NCBI RefSeq assembly: GCF_010868145.1
Contig: NZ_JAAGUY010000017.1
Span: 1-64,000 of the forward strand
Direction: 5' to 3'
Source of the DNA: Nocardia cyriacigeorgica
Lineage (GTDB): Bacteria > Actinomycetota > Actinomycetes > Mycobacteriales > Mycobacteriaceae
DNA length: 64,000 nt
Part shown: piece after piece, positions 44,401 through 53,323 of the stretch
Numbering within the stretch: the stretch's first letter is position 1
How the letters are laid out: each line of letters begins with the position of its first letter
The notes under the pieces: generated by a model
Seen by the model: only the letters and a program-made list of their open reading frames with translations
Databases searched by the model: none
What the model was told of the DNA's origin: nothing
Made by a program: the position numbers and the translations under genes

Positions 44401-47400
44401 TCTGGCCGGTGTGCAGCTGGCGCGTGGTTATGTGGCGCGTCCGGATCTGACCGCGGATCGTTTCGTAGCGAACCCGTTCGGGGCGTCCGAGCGGATGTAT
44501 CGCACCGGTGACCTGGTGGCGTGGAACGCGGCCGGTGAGCTGGAGTATTTGGGCCGCACTGACTTCCAGGTGAAGTTGCGTGGTCTGCGCATCGAACTCG
44601 GCGAGATCGAGGCGGCACTCGATGATCTCGACAGTGTCGCCCGATCAGCGGTGCTGTTGCGGGCAGACGCCGCGGGCGATCAACTGGTCGGCTACCTGCT
44701 CGGTGAGCCCGGCCATGACATCGACCTCGATGTGGTGAAAGCATCGCTGGCCGAGCGTATTCCGTCGTACATGCTGCCCGCCGCCTATGTGGTGCTCGAC
44801 GAGTTCCCGGTCAATGCCTCCGGAAAACTCGACCGCGCCGCCCTGCCGGCGCCGGTGCGGGAAGTCGCCGTTTTCCGGGCGCCGACGACGCCCGCCGAAC
44901 AACTCGTGGCCGATGTCTTTGCCGAGGTTCTCGGCATTCACCGCGCCGGACTGGACGACGACTTCTTCGCCGTCGGCGGTAACTCACTGAACGCGACGCA
45001 GGTCATTGCCCGCGTCGCGAGCGCTCTCGAGGCGGACCTCGGGGTGCGAGAGCTGTTCGACGCGCCCACCGTCGCTGCGTTCGCCGCCCGCGCCCTCGCC
45101 CGGCGTGGCACCCGGACACGGACCCCGTTGGTGCGACGGGAACGCCCGGCGCGGATTCCGCTGTCACCGGCGCAGCAGCGCATGTGGTTCCTCAACCGGT
45201 TCTTCAGTGAGGACACCGGTGTGGGTGACGCCGTCGACAACATTCCGCTGGCGCTGCGCCTGACCGGCGACCTCGACCGCGACGCGTTGGCCGCAGCCCT
45301 CGCCGACCTGGTCGATCGCCACGAAACGTTGCGGACGATCTACCCGGACGGCGCTGACGGTCCCGAGCAGCGCATCCTGCCGCGCGTCGCTGCCGGTATC
45401 GCGCTACGCGCCGAGACGGTGACCGCAGCTGAGCTAGGGCACCGGCTGGCAGCGCTCGCTGCCGAGCCGTTCGACCTGACCGCCGAAACCCCGCTGCGCG
45501 CGGCCTTGTTCACCGTCGACTCGGCCGACCATGTGCTCGCCCTGATCCTGCATCACATCAGCGCGGACGGATTCTCCCTCGGCCCGCTGGCCCGCGACCT
45601 GATGACCGCCTACACCGCCCGCCGCGCCGGCGTCCCGCCCGAATGGGACGAACTGCCTGTGCAGTACGCCGACTATGCGCTCTGGCAGCACGATATCGCC
45701 GCCTCGGACGAGCACCGACGTGCGCTCGAGCATTGGCGTCGCACCCTCGATGGTCTTCCCGAACAGCTCGAACTGCCCACCGACCGCCCGCGTCCCGCCG
45801 TCGCCACTCATCGCGGTGAGACGTTCCGGCTGCACATCGATGCCGAACTGCACAGCGAACTGCGCGAACTGGCCCGTAAACGCGAAACCACCCTGTTCGG
45901 CACGGTGCATGCCGCCCTGGCGGTGCTGCTGTCGCGGTTGTCCGGCACGGCCGATATCGCCATCGGCACCCCGGTCGCCGGCCGCGGCGACGCGGCGCTG
46001 GACCAGCTGGTGGGCATGTTCGTCAATACGCTGGTGCTGCGTAGCCATATCGACACCAGGCAGCGCTTCGAAACCGTACTCGACCAGGTGCGCGCCTCCG
46101 ATCTAGAGGCGCTGTCGCATGCGGAGGTCCCGTTCGATCAGCTGGTCGAGATGGTCGCGCCGACGCGCGCACGTAACCGTCATCCACTGTTCCAGGTGGC
46201 GTTGACCTTCCAGAACTTCGAGCTGCCCACGCTGGAGCTGCCGAAGCTGGCGGTGCGTCCGCTCGACATCGACGGCGGCGCGGCGAAGTTCGATCTCCAG
46301 TTCACCGTCCGCGAATCCGATCCCGAGGGTCGCGCCGATGGCATGGATATCGACATCACCTACGCCACCGACCTTTTCGATGCCGATACGGTCGCGGTGC
46401 TCGGCCGCCGCTTCACCCAGGTACTGGCGGCCGTAGCCGCCGATGCCACCGTGGTGGTGGGTGATATCCAGGTGCTGTCGGCCGAGGAACAGCATCGCGC
46501 GCTCTACGAATGGTCGGTCACCGGCGCCGATCGGGCCACCGGATCCGGCACGCTGGCCGATCGATTCGCCATCGCAACGGCGCTGGATCCGGCGGCGGTC
46601 GCGGTGCGCGCCGATGACCGGTCGCTGAGCTACGCCGAACTCGACGAATGGTCGAACCGTTTGGCGCGGCGGCTGATCTCGGCAGGCGTCGGACCGGAGG
46701 CGCTGGTCGCGGTGGCGTTGCCGCGGTCGGTCGAGCTGGTAGTTGCGCTGCTGGCGGTGGTCAAGGCCGGTGGTGGTTACCTGCCGATCGACCCTGCCTA
46801 CCCGGCCGACCGGATCGAATACGTCCTCGACGACGCCAGGCCGATCTGCGCGGTCACCAGCGCGACCACCGAGCTGGCGCGAGGCTGGTTCGGCGGTCCG
46901 GTGATCGATATCGCGCTCACCGATCCGGCCGACCCGGCCAACCGGGATCACGGAGGCTGCGCGCCGGTCACCGACGCCGACCGTCGGGCGCCACTCGATC
47001 CGGCCGCCACCGCGTACGTCATCTACACCTCCGGCTCCACCGGACGCCCCAAGGGCGTCGTCGTCCCGCATCGCAATGTGCTGCGCCTACTCGACAACAC
47101 CCAGCGCCACTTCGCCTTCGGGCCGTCGGATGTGTGGACGCTGTTCCACTCCTACGCCTTCGATTTCTCGGTGTGGGAACTATGGGGTGCGCTGCTGCAC
47201 GGCGGAACACTCGTGGTCGTCGACTACTACACCTCGCGCTCGCCGCAGCAGTTCCGTGAATTGCTGGCCGCCGAGGGCGTGACGGTGCTGAACCAGACCC
47301 CGTCGGCGTTCTACCAGCTGGCGGCCGCCGACCTCGCCGAACCCGCCCGCGACGACCTCGCGCTCCGCTACGTGATCTTCGGCGGTGAGGCGCTCGAGCC

Positions 47401-50400
47401 GCAGCGTCTCACCGGCTGGTTCGCGCGGTATCAGCGCACACCGCGGCTGGTGAACATGTACGGCATCACCGAGACCACCGTGCATGTGTCCTACCGGCCG
47501 ATCGATGCGGGTACCGGCTCGGCCAGCATCATCGGTGGTGCGCTACCCGGGCTGGTGGTGCGGGTGCTCGACGACCGGCTGCGTCCCGTTCCGGTCGGTG
47601 TGCCCGGTGAAATCTATGTCTCCGGCGGCCAATTGGCGCGCGGCTACCTCGGAAGGGCGGCCCTCACGGCCGGCCGCTTCGTCGCCGACCCATACGCAGC
47701 CGACGGCTCACGCGCTTACCGTTCCGGTGACCTCGCGCGCTGGACTCCCGACGGTGAACTCGAATACCTGGGCCGCGCCGACCAGCAGGTGAATCTGCGT
47801 GGATTCCGCATCGAACTCGGCGAGATCGAGGCGGCACTTCTGGATGAGGCCGCGTTGTCCGATGAGGCGGCGGTATTGCGGGAAGTGGCTGTGGTGGTGC
47901 GCACCGATCTGGCCGATGAGCCCCGGATCGTCGCGTACCTGGTCGCGCCCGGCGCGGTAGATACCGCCGCACTACAGCAAGGGCTGGCGCAGCGACTACC
48001 CGAGCACATGGTGCCTGCCGCGATCGTGCCGGTGGAGCGGATTCCGTTGACGGTCAACGGGAAGCTCGATCGGGCCGCCTTGCCTGCGCCGGTGTTCGAG
48101 ACAACTGTCTACCGCAAGCCCGCCACGCCTGCCGAGGAGATCGTGGCAGGGGTGTTCGCCGAGGTTCTCGGGATGGGCACGGGGGCAGGCCATCGGGTCG
48201 GTGCGGACGACGACTTCTTCGACCTCGGCGGCAGTTCGCTGCTCGCCGCGAAGGCCGCCGCACGGATCGGGGGGGCGTTCGGGCGGACGGTCGGCGTGCG
48301 CGCGGTGTTCGAGCATCCTCGCGTAGCGGAACTGGCCGCCGCGGCGCGTGCCGAGGAGACGGAGCCGAGCAGGCCGCCGCTGGTGGCGGGCGTACGCCCG
48401 GCTCGGTTGCCGCTCTCGCCTGCCCAGCAGCGCATGTGGTTCCTGAACCGGTTCGACGGGGCGTCGACCGCCTACAACATTCCACTGGCGCTGCGGCTGA
48501 CCGGTGCGCTCGATATCGCCGCACTGCGGGCCGCGGTCGGTGATGTGATCGGCAGGCACGAGTCGCTGCGTACCCGCTATCCGGAGACCGACGGCGCGGC
48601 CGAACAGCTGATCGTGCCCGCTGCACAGGCGATGCCCCCCCTCGATCCGGTCACCGTCACCGAGACCGAACTGTCCGCGCGGATCCGCGACCTCGCACAG
48701 ACGACCTTCGATATCACCGCCGAGATTCCGGTGCGGATGTGGTTGTTCCGGCTGAGCGATACCGAATTCGTCTTTGCCGCTGTCCTGCATCACATCGCCG
48801 CCGACGGCTCCTCCATCGCACCGTTCGTGCGGGACCTGATGCTCGCCTACTCGGCGCGGCTGGACGGTTGTGCGCCGTGCTGGAACCCGCCCGCCCTCCA
48901 GTACGCCGACTACGCGCTGTGGCAGCGGACGCTGCTCGGCGCCGAGAACGACCCGGAGTCGATCGCGGCGCGCCAGCTCACCTTCTGGCGCGAGAGCCTG
49001 GCCGGACTGCCCGACCAATTGGCGGTGCCCACCGACCACCCACGTCCGGCCAAGCAGAGCCTGCGCGGCGGGAAGGTCTCCAGCACTGTCGACCCCGAAC
49101 TGCACGCCGCCCTGACCGCGTTGGGCCGCCGCAACGGCGCGACCTTGTTCATGGTGCTGCACGCGGCCTTCGCCGCCCTGCTGGCCAGGCTGTCGGGCAG
49201 CACCGACATCGCGGTCGGTACCCCGGTCGCCGGGCGCGGCGCTGCCGAACTCGACGAGGTCATCGGCATGTTCGTCAACACGCTGGTGTTGCGCACGCAG
49301 GTCGAGGGCGCCGAACCGTTCGACGCGCTGATCGCCCGCGCCAGGGAGACCGATCTGGCCGCGCTCTCGCACGCCGATGTGCCGTTCGAGCGTCTGGTCG
49401 AGGTGCTGAACCCGCAGCGCTCCACCGCGAGGCACCCGCTGTTCCAGGTCGGCTACTCCTTCCAGAATCATGAGCGCGGCGAGCTCCGGCTGCCGGGGCT
49501 GGACGTCACCGATATCGAATTCGACAGCGGTACGGCGCAATTCGACCTGCACCTGTTCGCGGTCGATCAGTACACCGGTGACGGCGCGCCCGCGGGCCTC
49601 GAACTGGCCCTCGGCTACGCCACCGATGTGTTCGAATCCGCCACGGCCGAACGCATCCTCGCCCAGCTGGGGCGTGTGCTGTCCGCGGTGGTCGCGGATC
49701 CGGAGCTGGCGGTCGGCGATATCGAACTGCTGGACGGCGACGACCTTGCGCGCTTGACGCACTGGAACGAGACCGCGCATCCGGTGCCAACGGTGACACT
49801 CGCGGATCTCTCGGTCGTTCGCCCCGCCCACCTGCACGAGACGGCCGTCATCGACACCATCGGCGACACCCATCTCACCTACGGCGAGTTCGACGCACGC
49901 GTGAATCGCCTCGCGCGCACCCTCATCGCCCACGGTGTCGGGCCCGAATCGACGGTGGTGCTTGCCATGCGCCGTTCGGTGGAGCTGGTGGTCGCGATGT
50001 ATGCCGTGGTGCGTGCGGGTGGTGCGTATGTGCCGGTCGATCCCGACCATCCGGTTGATCGGATCCGCCACATCCTGGCGACCGCCGCGCCGGCGTGCGT
50101 CCTCACCACCTCCGTCGACGGAGTGCCGATCGATATCGACGTGCCGGTGCTCGAAGCCGACAGGCCCGAGTCCGACGTGGATTCGAGTCCCGTCCGCGAC
50201 AGCGAGCGGGTCCGCCCGCTGCGTCCCGAACATCCGGCGTATGTGATCTTCACGTCCGGCTCGACCGGACTGCCCAAGGGCGTGACGGTCCCGCACTCGG
50301 CCGTGGTGAACCAGCTGCTGTGGCTGCGCGCGCATTTCGATCTCGGGCGCGACAACCGGGCACTGCTCAAGACACCTGCCACCTTCGACCTGTCGGTGTG

Positions 50401-53323
50401 GGAGCTGTGGTCGCCGTTGACGACCGGCGGCGCACTCGTTGTCACCGCGCCCGGCAGCGAACGCGATCCGGACCGGTTGCGCGCGCTCATCGCAGAACAC
50501 CGCGTCACGGTGCTGCATGCGGTGCCCTCGCTGATCGGGATGCTGCTGGCGGGTGGTGCGTCGGTGCCCGCATCGCTGCGGCACGTGCTCGCGATCGGTG
50601 AGGCGTTGCCCGCGGCGACGGCTGCCGAGTTCGCGGCGTGCTCGACGGGCACTCGCCTGTACAACCTGTACGGACCGACCGAAGCCGCCGTATCCATCAC
50701 CGCCTACGAGGTCGCCGAGGAGGTGGCACACACGGTGCCGATCGGACGGCCGGTGTGGAACAGCGGCGTCCACGTCCTCGATACGCGACTACGCGCGGTG
50801 CCGATAGGTGTGGCGGGGGAGCTGTACCTGTCCGGTGTCCAACTCGCCCGCGGCTACCACGGACACCCCGGTTTGACCGCGGACCGGTTCGTCCCCGACC
50901 CGCACGCGGTCGGCGCTCGCATGTACCGGACCGGCGATATCGTGCGCAGGCTGCCCGGTGGCGACCTGGAGTACCTCGAGCGTGCCGATTTCCAGGTGCA
51001 GATCGGCGGCTTCCGGATCGAACTCGGTGAGGTCGAATCGGCGCTGCTACGCAGGCCGCAGGTGCGGGCGGCGGTCGCGGTGGCACGTCGTGACGAGCGA
51101 GCGGGCGACCGGCTCATCGCGTATGTGGCGGTACCGCAGGCGGATTCGGACCCGGAGACCGACGCCCGGTTGCGGACGGCGATCGCCGCCGAGCTGCCCA
51201 CCTATATGGTGCCGTCGACGATTGTGGTGCTCGAGGCGTTGCCGCTGAACGCCAACGGCAAGGTCGACCGGGCTCGACTGCCCGAGCCGGTCTTCGCCGA
51301 GGCGGCGTTCCGCGCTCCGGCCGGTGCGGTCGAACAGCTGGTCGCGGCGACCTTCGCCGAGGTCATCGGTGCCGACACCGTCGGCGCGGACGACGATTTC
51401 TTCGCCCTCGGCGGCAACTCACTGATGGCGACCAAGCTGGCCGCCCGCCTCGGTGCCGCACTGAGCAGGCAAGTGCCGGTGGCCGCGGTGTTCGACGCGC
51501 CGACGGTGGCCGGGCTCGCTGCCGCGCTGGCCTCGTCGGAGGGCCGGGCGCGTCCACCGCTGGTGCGGCGCACCGGTACCGGTCCGGCTCGCCTCTCGCC
51601 CGCGCAGCAGCGCATGTGGGTGGTCAGCAGGTTGACCCCGGACTCCTCGGCCTACCATGTGCCCGCCGCGCTGCGGCTGACCGGCACGCTCGATCTCGCC
51701 GCTCTCACCGCCGCGATCACCGACGTGATCGTCCGGCACGAGACGCTGCGCACGCGGTACCCGGACACGGACGCAGGTCCGATTCAGGAAGTGCTCGACG
51801 CCGACACGGTCGCCCTCGGCCTCACTCCGGTCCCGGTGCGCGAGGACGCCCTCCAGACGAGGATCGACGACTTCGTCGCCACCGGCTTCGACATCACCGC
51901 GGCACCGCCGGTCCGGGCCGCACTGTTCCAGCTCGCCGCGACCGAACACGTGCTGGTGGTGGTGCTGCACCACATAAGCGCCGACGGGTACTCGATCGCA
52001 CCCATGACCCGCGATCTCGTCACCGCCTATCTGGCGCATAGCGCAGGCCTTTCGCCGTATTGGGAGCCGCTGGAGATTCAGTACGGCGACTTCAGCGAAT
52101 GGCAGCACGAGCTGCTCGGTGCCCCGGACGACCCGGACAGCGTGGCCGCCGGTCAGCTGGCCCACTGGACCAGCGAACTGCGGGAGGCGCCCGAGCTGCT
52201 GGCGATTCCGACCGATCGTCCACGGCCCGCGCGGCGCGATATGCGCGGCGGAACCGTCGATTTCGCGCTGGACGCAGCGCAGCTGGCCGCACTGGACGGC
52301 ATCGCTCGCAGCACTGGCACCACCGTGTTCTCGCTGGTTCACAGCGCCCTCGCCGTACTGCTGTCCAAGCTGTCCGGCAGCGGTGACATCGTCATCGGCG
52401 CGCCGGTGGCCGGTCGCGGCGAACGGGCACTCGACGACCTGATCGGCATGTTCGTCAATACCGTCGCACTGCGCACCGAGGTCGATCCGCGTACCCGATT
52501 CGCCGACCTGCTGCGCGCCACCGGTCGCCGCGACCTGGCGGCGCTGGCACACGCCGACGTCCCCTTCGAGCAGGTCGTGGACGCCCTCGGCCGCACTCGC
52601 TCCAGCAGCTACACCCCGTTGTTCCAGGTGATGTTCACCTATCAGAACATGCCGCACGGTGTGGTGGAGCTGCCCGGGCTCGCGGTGCGCGCCCTCGACC
52701 TCGGCCTCACCGAAGCCAAGTTCGATCTGCACCTCACCGGTATCGAACGCCCGGACCACGCGGGCATCGACTTCCAGTTCGGCTACGCCGGTGACATTTT
52801 CGACGTGGAGACGGTGCGGCTGTTCGCCGATCGCCTGCTGCTGGTGCTGGATGCCGTTGTTGCGGATCCGGACGTGGTCGTGCGCGCTATCGATATCCGT
52901 ACTTCGACCGAGCGCGCGGGTCGATCGGCGGGGCGGACCTCGACGGAGGTCGGCTCGGACGCGCTGAGTCGTACCGCCGCACAGGTCGATCTACCGACCC
53001 TTGTCGTCGCGGCCGCGGCCGCAGCACCGGACGCGACCGCCTTCACCCACGGCGACAGCACCGTCAGCTTCGGCCGGCTCGCCGCCAAGATCACCACCGT
53101 CGCCAAGGCCATGGGCGCCGCCGCGAAACCGGAGACGCTGGTCAACGTCAGTCTCGCCGGATTGATCCCCGGCATCCTGGCCGCCCTCGGTGCCGCGGGT
53201 TTGGCCTCTGCCATCGCGGAGCTGCGTATCGCGGCCGAAGCGGCGATCGCGGATTCGTCTTTCGCACCGGCGCAGGTGGGCGCCGCCAACACCTCGGATG
53301 TCGACTCGGAAGGAAACTGCTGA
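35426..53323 (+). CDS. Giant nonribosomal peptide synthetase, first protein (C-A-T x5, C, A-stub)
   Basis: A 5965-residue NRPS. The GTG at 35426 has AGGAGG five bases upstream; the earlier GTG at 35225 is not supported. C1 (about 35510-36820) is an EntF/DhbF-like starting condensation domain with HHIILDG, so an acyl or aryl group probably caps the product. A-T units centre at A1 37450, A2 40718, A3 43950, A4 47159 and A5 50387, each with a GGxSL carrier. C2 to C6 have HHIAADG or HHISADG. Hand-read specificity codes: A1 DVWHFSLVDK (Ser), A2 DVWSLALVHK (unassigned), A3 DVWHFSLVDK (Ser), A4 DFWNIGMVHK (Thr), A5 DLWHLILVSK (unassigned). The C-terminus (about 52990-53320) is a truncated A-domain stub. 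No epimerase or thioesterase is seen. The stop overlaps the next start as TGATG. Confidence 0.96.
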   Translation: MHSTELGGTSARTQETQPTEVRTSAQARFPLAPAQLGVWYAQLLDPEVPINVAQYVDVRGAVDAELLQEVSTAAGREYESVLIRIGESDGVPYQWVDPELPVDIPVVDFRSHPDPVAAAKEWMRADASAPVDLLHDRLFAGALLRVDSDRHFWYLRAHHIILDGYGALTNTMRVAERYTARMLGREPEAVSPGSLATLVDGEHTYRGSSRFGTDRAHWADRVAGLDAPTSLDGRTAPRSASNLIAGRPLPDQLIERMNTLAASQDSTPAVVLLAAFAAYLGRLTDRDEAVLSLPVTARTTAVMRRSAGMLSNIVPLRLATGVTWGELLHATRVEVAGALRHQRYRAEDIRRDAEHDGRPARRALFGPLANIMLFRSDLTLGTSSGQYHVLSTGPVEDLSLNAYYGERDRVHVDFEANPNLYAADDIARHHARFVRYLDRLLVTELDAPLADVEVATELELEVSTKIWNATDHPVDARATLVSMFEAQAARTPDAIALRFAGAPDLTYAQLSVRANRLARVLIARGIGPESLVALHIRRSPELVVAMYAVVAAGAAYVPLDPDHPADRTAHIVATARPACVLIAGDAPGLADVSVPVLDVRDQDTTGPAGPIWDRERSTPLRPAHPAYVIFTSGSTGKPKGVVVAHAAIVNRLVWMQTAYRLAATDVVLQKTPATFDVSVWEFFWPLQVGATLVLAQPDGHRDPAYLRATIAEYGVTTAHFVPSMLEAFLAHQDMGAETSLRTVFASGEALPASLAQRLRVLIGARLHNLYGPTEAAVDVTFHEVTDADAVSVPIGAPVFNTRLHVLDSRLRPVPVGAPGELYLSGVQLARGYAGAPGLSAGRFVAHPFGAEPGERMYRTGDVVRWTTNGELEYLGRTDFQVKLRGLRIEPGEIETVLASVDSVVRAVVVVRNDHGVGEQLVAYVVEAEPDTVTAESLRAAAARALPGYMVPAAYVVLDALPVNASGKLDRGALPAPRRTTAVYAAPATPVEQAVAGVFAELLGQQRIGRDDDFFALGGNSLIATQVAARLGADLGCRLGVRELFAASTVAALAELIERHSDTGVIAPLYARPRPEYVPLSLAQQRMWFLNRFEAASASYNMPFVVRLHGDLDHRALCAALADVVERHEVLRSVFPATPPGVDAAGSAAHQVVLEPAQFEVEPEPIGADELGDELASFAAAGFDLEREIPFRARIFDIDDDSCALAIVAHHIAADGLSLRVLARDVMSAYAARRDGAASTTAPLTVQYADYSMWQRDLLGSATDPAAPMGRQLDFWTTALAGAPDLLELPADRPRPAIASGRGATHRFEIPADLYDAISETARAQRVSVFMVLHAAFAALLSRLGGADDIVIGTPVAGRGDRALDDLIGMFVNTLALRTTIAADSTVDQLFAQVKDADLAAFGHAELPFEQLVEAINPARSQARHPLFQVLLAFDNAGDISFELPGIWAKTSTLDTGVTKFDLQLTVTDHLGGAGLREGPAPTGVPAEITYATDLFDESTIARYARMLLRVLRGITGDSGAVVADLPLMDTAEQRRVIELGDATAVRPARRAAASLSLEPTSIAGPAVGPTLLDAFAARAERTPQAIAVIDGASRLTYGDLADRVNRLARRLIAAGVGPETLVALGMPRTVEFVVAAYAVLTAGGAYVPLDPEQPVARLRQVLETAEPLCVLIRTIDEWPIEDVPVIESDAADIAAYAPAPIIDADRRVPLRPDNTAYVIFTSGSTGRPKGVAVPHASVVNQIDWITAEYDIDADDVVLFKTPCTFDVSVWELFAPTAVGAQLVVAESGGHRDVAYLAETIAAHSVSMTSFVPSMLTVFAETAPAESLTSLRIVLVAGEAMTAAAAAAFGAVSPAALHNLYGPTEFTVHATHAPVSTQTSGAVPIGRPVSGSQVLVLDARLRPVPDTVIGELYLSGVQVARGYHGRTDLSAARFVANPHGRAGARMYRTGDLVRRNRAGELEYLGRSDFQVKLRGQRIELGEIEAALTAAADVQSAAVRVYTHTAGELLVAYVVTSIQDATRELDSRLRAVLPSYMVPGAYVRLDAMPLTVSGKLDRKALPDPVLTAATFRAPVSRAEQTVAEIFAQMLGVGRVGLDDDFFALGGNSLVATQIAARIAARLDADVPVRMLFEYPTVGALAAQLTAPDGSGRARRPLVVGERPPVVPLSYAQQRMWFLNQFDAGSVANNLTAAVRLTGELDHQALSAAVVDVVERHESLRTIYPAVDGIARQQVLPACDVTIEFEVDDVAPDALDARILAESAAAFQVDREPPVRVGLLRLGADDHVLVVSMHHISADGWSIAPLTRDLMCAYAARCAGTVPAWSPPPAQYADYTLWQRAVLGTENDPDSLLAEQIRFWASELDRLPDVLDLPADRPRPAVASGRGARHTFTIDAGTHRGIRELARRSNASLFMVLHAAFATLLSRLSGRTDIAIGTPVAGRGDPALDELVGMFVNTLVLRSQVEPERGFTDLLADIREADLRAFAQADVPFERLVEVLNPLRSAARHPLFQVMLDVQNTATTSLELAGVTATRLEIDTRTAKFDLQLTATETVDGGDPAGIEAVFEYATDLFDAATIAAFADRLRLLLDDALADPQCPVGDLDLMAPGERERVLDIWNATAADVQTGQTLVSLFEAQAARTPDAVAVSYHDDELAHRAFGPHSALSYREFAARVNRMARLLVSIGVRPDSRVAVAMPRSLDQVVAMYAVLTAGGAYVPVDPEHPAERIGHVLRTARPVCVLTRSTDGLELPAPDAEDACVWAVLDVDQFDASDYSDAPLTDVDRLGGLTDGNAAYVIFTSGSTGRPKGVAVSHGAIVNRLVWMQSAYQLDATDVVLQKTPATFDVSVWEFFWPLQIGARLALAAPDGHRDPAYLADVIDAEAVTVAHFVPSMLAAFVSSPALAASARCTSLRMVFASGEALPAAPAHRLRELTGARLHNLYGPTEAAVDVTFHEVTEADMVSVPIGAPVFNTQVYVLDARLNPVPVGVAGELYLAGVQLARGYVARPDLTADRFVANPFGASERMYRTGDLVAWNAAGELEYLGRTDFQVKLRGLRIELGEIEAALDDLDSVARSAVLLRADAAGDQLVGYLLGEPGHDIDLDVVKASLAERIPSYMLPAAYVVLDEFPVNASGKLDRAALPAPVREVAVFRAPTTPAEQLVADVFAEVLGIHRAGLDDDFFAVGGNSLNATQVIARVASALEADLGVRELFDAPTVAAFAARALARRGTRTRTPLVRRERPARIPLSPAQQRMWFLNRFFSEDTGVGDAVDNIPLALRLTGDLDRDALAAALADLVDRHETLRTIYPDGADGPEQRILPRVAAGIALRAETVTAAELGHRLAALAAEPFDLTAETPLRAALFTVDSADHVLALILHHISADGFSLGPLARDLMTAYTARRAGVPPEWDELPVQYADYALWQHDIAASDEHRRALEHWRRTLDGLPEQLELPTDRPRPAVATHRGETFRLHIDAELHSELRELARKRETTLFGTVHAALAVLLSRLSGTADIAIGTPVAGRGDAALDQLVGMFVNTLVLRSHIDTRQRFETVLDQVRASDLEALSHAEVPFDQLVEMVAPTRARNRHPLFQVALTFQNFELPTLELPKLAVRPLDIDGGAAKFDLQFTVRESDPEGRADGMDIDITYATDLFDADTVAVLGRRFTQVLAAVAADATVVVGDIQVLSAEEQHRALYEWSVTGADRATGSGTLADRFAIATALDPAAVAVRADDRSLSYAELDEWSNRLARRLISAGVGPEALVAVALPRSVELVVALLAVVKAGGGYLPIDPAYPADRIEYVLDDARPICAVTSATTELARGWFGGPVIDIALTDPADPANRDHGGCAPVTDADRRAPLDPAATAYVIYTSGSTGRPKGVVVPHRNVLRLLDNTQRHFAFGPSDVWTLFHSYAFDFSVWELWGALLHGGTLVVVDYYTSRSPQQFRELLAAEGVTVLNQTPSAFYQLAAADLAEPARDDLALRYVIFGGEALEPQRLTGWFARYQRTPRLVNMYGITETTVHVSYRPIDAGTGSASIIGGALPGLVVRVLDDRLRPVPVGVPGEIYVSGGQLARGYLGRAALTAGRFVADPYAADGSRAYRSGDLARWTPDGELEYLGRADQQVNLRGFRIELGEIEAALLDEAALSDEAAVLREVAVVVRTDLADEPRIVAYLVAPGAVDTAALQQGLAQRLPEHMVPAAIVPVERIPLTVNGKLDRAALPAPVFETTVYRKPATPAEEIVAGVFAEVLGMGTGAGHRVGADDDFFDLGGSSLLAAKAAARIGGAFGRTVGVRAVFEHPRVAELAAAARAEETEPSRPPLVAGVRPARLPLSPAQQRMWFLNRFDGASTAYNIPLALRLTGALDIAALRAAVGDVIGRHESLRTRYPETDGAAEQLIVPAAQAMPPLDPVTVTETELSARIRDLAQTTFDITAEIPVRMWLFRLSDTEFVFAAVLHHIAADGSSIAPFVRDLMLAYSARLDGCAPCWNPPALQYADYALWQRTLLGAENDPESIAARQLTFWRESLAGLPDQLAVPTDHPRPAKQSLRGGKVSSTVDPELHAALTALGRRNGATLFMVLHAAFAALLARLSGSTDIAVGTPVAGRGAAELDEVIGMFVNTLVLRTQVEGAEPFDALIARARETDLAALSHADVPFERLVEVLNPQRSTARHPLFQVGYSFQNHERGELRLPGLDVTDIEFDSGTAQFDLHLFAVDQYTGDGAPAGLELALGYATDVFESATAERILAQLGRVLSAVVADPELAVGDIELLDGDDLARLTHWNETAHPVPTVTLADLSVVRPAHLHETAVIDTIGDTHLTYGEFDARVNRLARTLIAHGVGPESTVVLAMRRSVELVVAMYAVVRAGGAYVPVDPDHPVDRIRHILATAAPACVLTTSVDGVPIDIDVPVLEADRPESDVDSSPVRDSERVRPLRPEHPAYVIFTSGSTGLPKGVTVPHSAVVNQLLWLRAHFDLGRDNRALLKTPATFDLSVWELWSPLTTGGALVVTAPGSERDPDRLRALIAEHRVTVLHAVPSLIGMLLAGGASVPASLRHVLAIGEALPAATAAEFAACSTGTRLYNLYGPTEAAVSITAYEVAEEVAHTVPIGRPVWNSGVHVLDTRLRAVPIGVAGELYLSGVQLARGYHGHPGLTADRFVPDPHAVGARMYRTGDIVRRLPGGDLEYLERADFQVQIGGFRIELGEVESALLRRPQVRAAVAVARRDERAGDRLIAYVAVPQADSDPETDARLRTAIAAELPTYMVPSTIVVLEALPLNANGKVDRARLPEPVFAEAAFRAPAGAVEQLVAATFAEVIGADTVGADDDFFALGGNSLMATKLAARLGAALSRQVPVAAVFDAPTVAGLAAALASSEGRARPPLVRRTGTGPARLSPAQQRMWVVSRLTPDSSAYHVPAALRLTGTLDLAALTAAITDVIVRHETLRTRYPDTDAGPIQEVLDADTVALGLTPVPVREDALQTRIDDFVATGFDITAAPPVRAALFQLAATEHVLVVVLHHISADGYSIAPMTRDLVTAYLAHSAGLSPYWEPLEIQYGDFSEWQHELLGAPDDPDSVAAGQLAHWTSELREAPELLAIPTDRPRPARRDMRGGTVDFALDAAQLAALDGIARSTGTTVFSLVHSALAVLLSKLSGSGDIVIGAPVAGRGERALDDLIGMFVNTVALRTEVDPRTRFADLLRATGRRDLAALAHADVPFEQVVDALGRTRSSSYTPLFQVMFTYQNMPHGVVELPGLAVRALDLGLTEAKFDLHLTGIERPDHAGIDFQFGYAGDIFDVETVRLFADRLLLVLDAVVADPDVVVRAIDIRTSTERAGRSAGRTSTEVGSDALSRTAAQVDLPTLVVAAAAAAPDATAFTHGDSTVSFGRLAAKITTVAKAMGAAAKPETLVNVSLAGLIPGILAALGAAGLASAIAELRIAAEAAIADSSFAPAQVGAANTSDVDSEGNC

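Noticed and set aside
47996..50773. A 925-codon open frame on the minus strand inside NRPS1 (with similar long ones at 54079-56832 and 59407-61629)
   Set aside because: They lie opposite NRPS coding sequence, have His/Arg/Gly/Asp-rich composition without domains, and arise from GC bias at third positions of the real gene.
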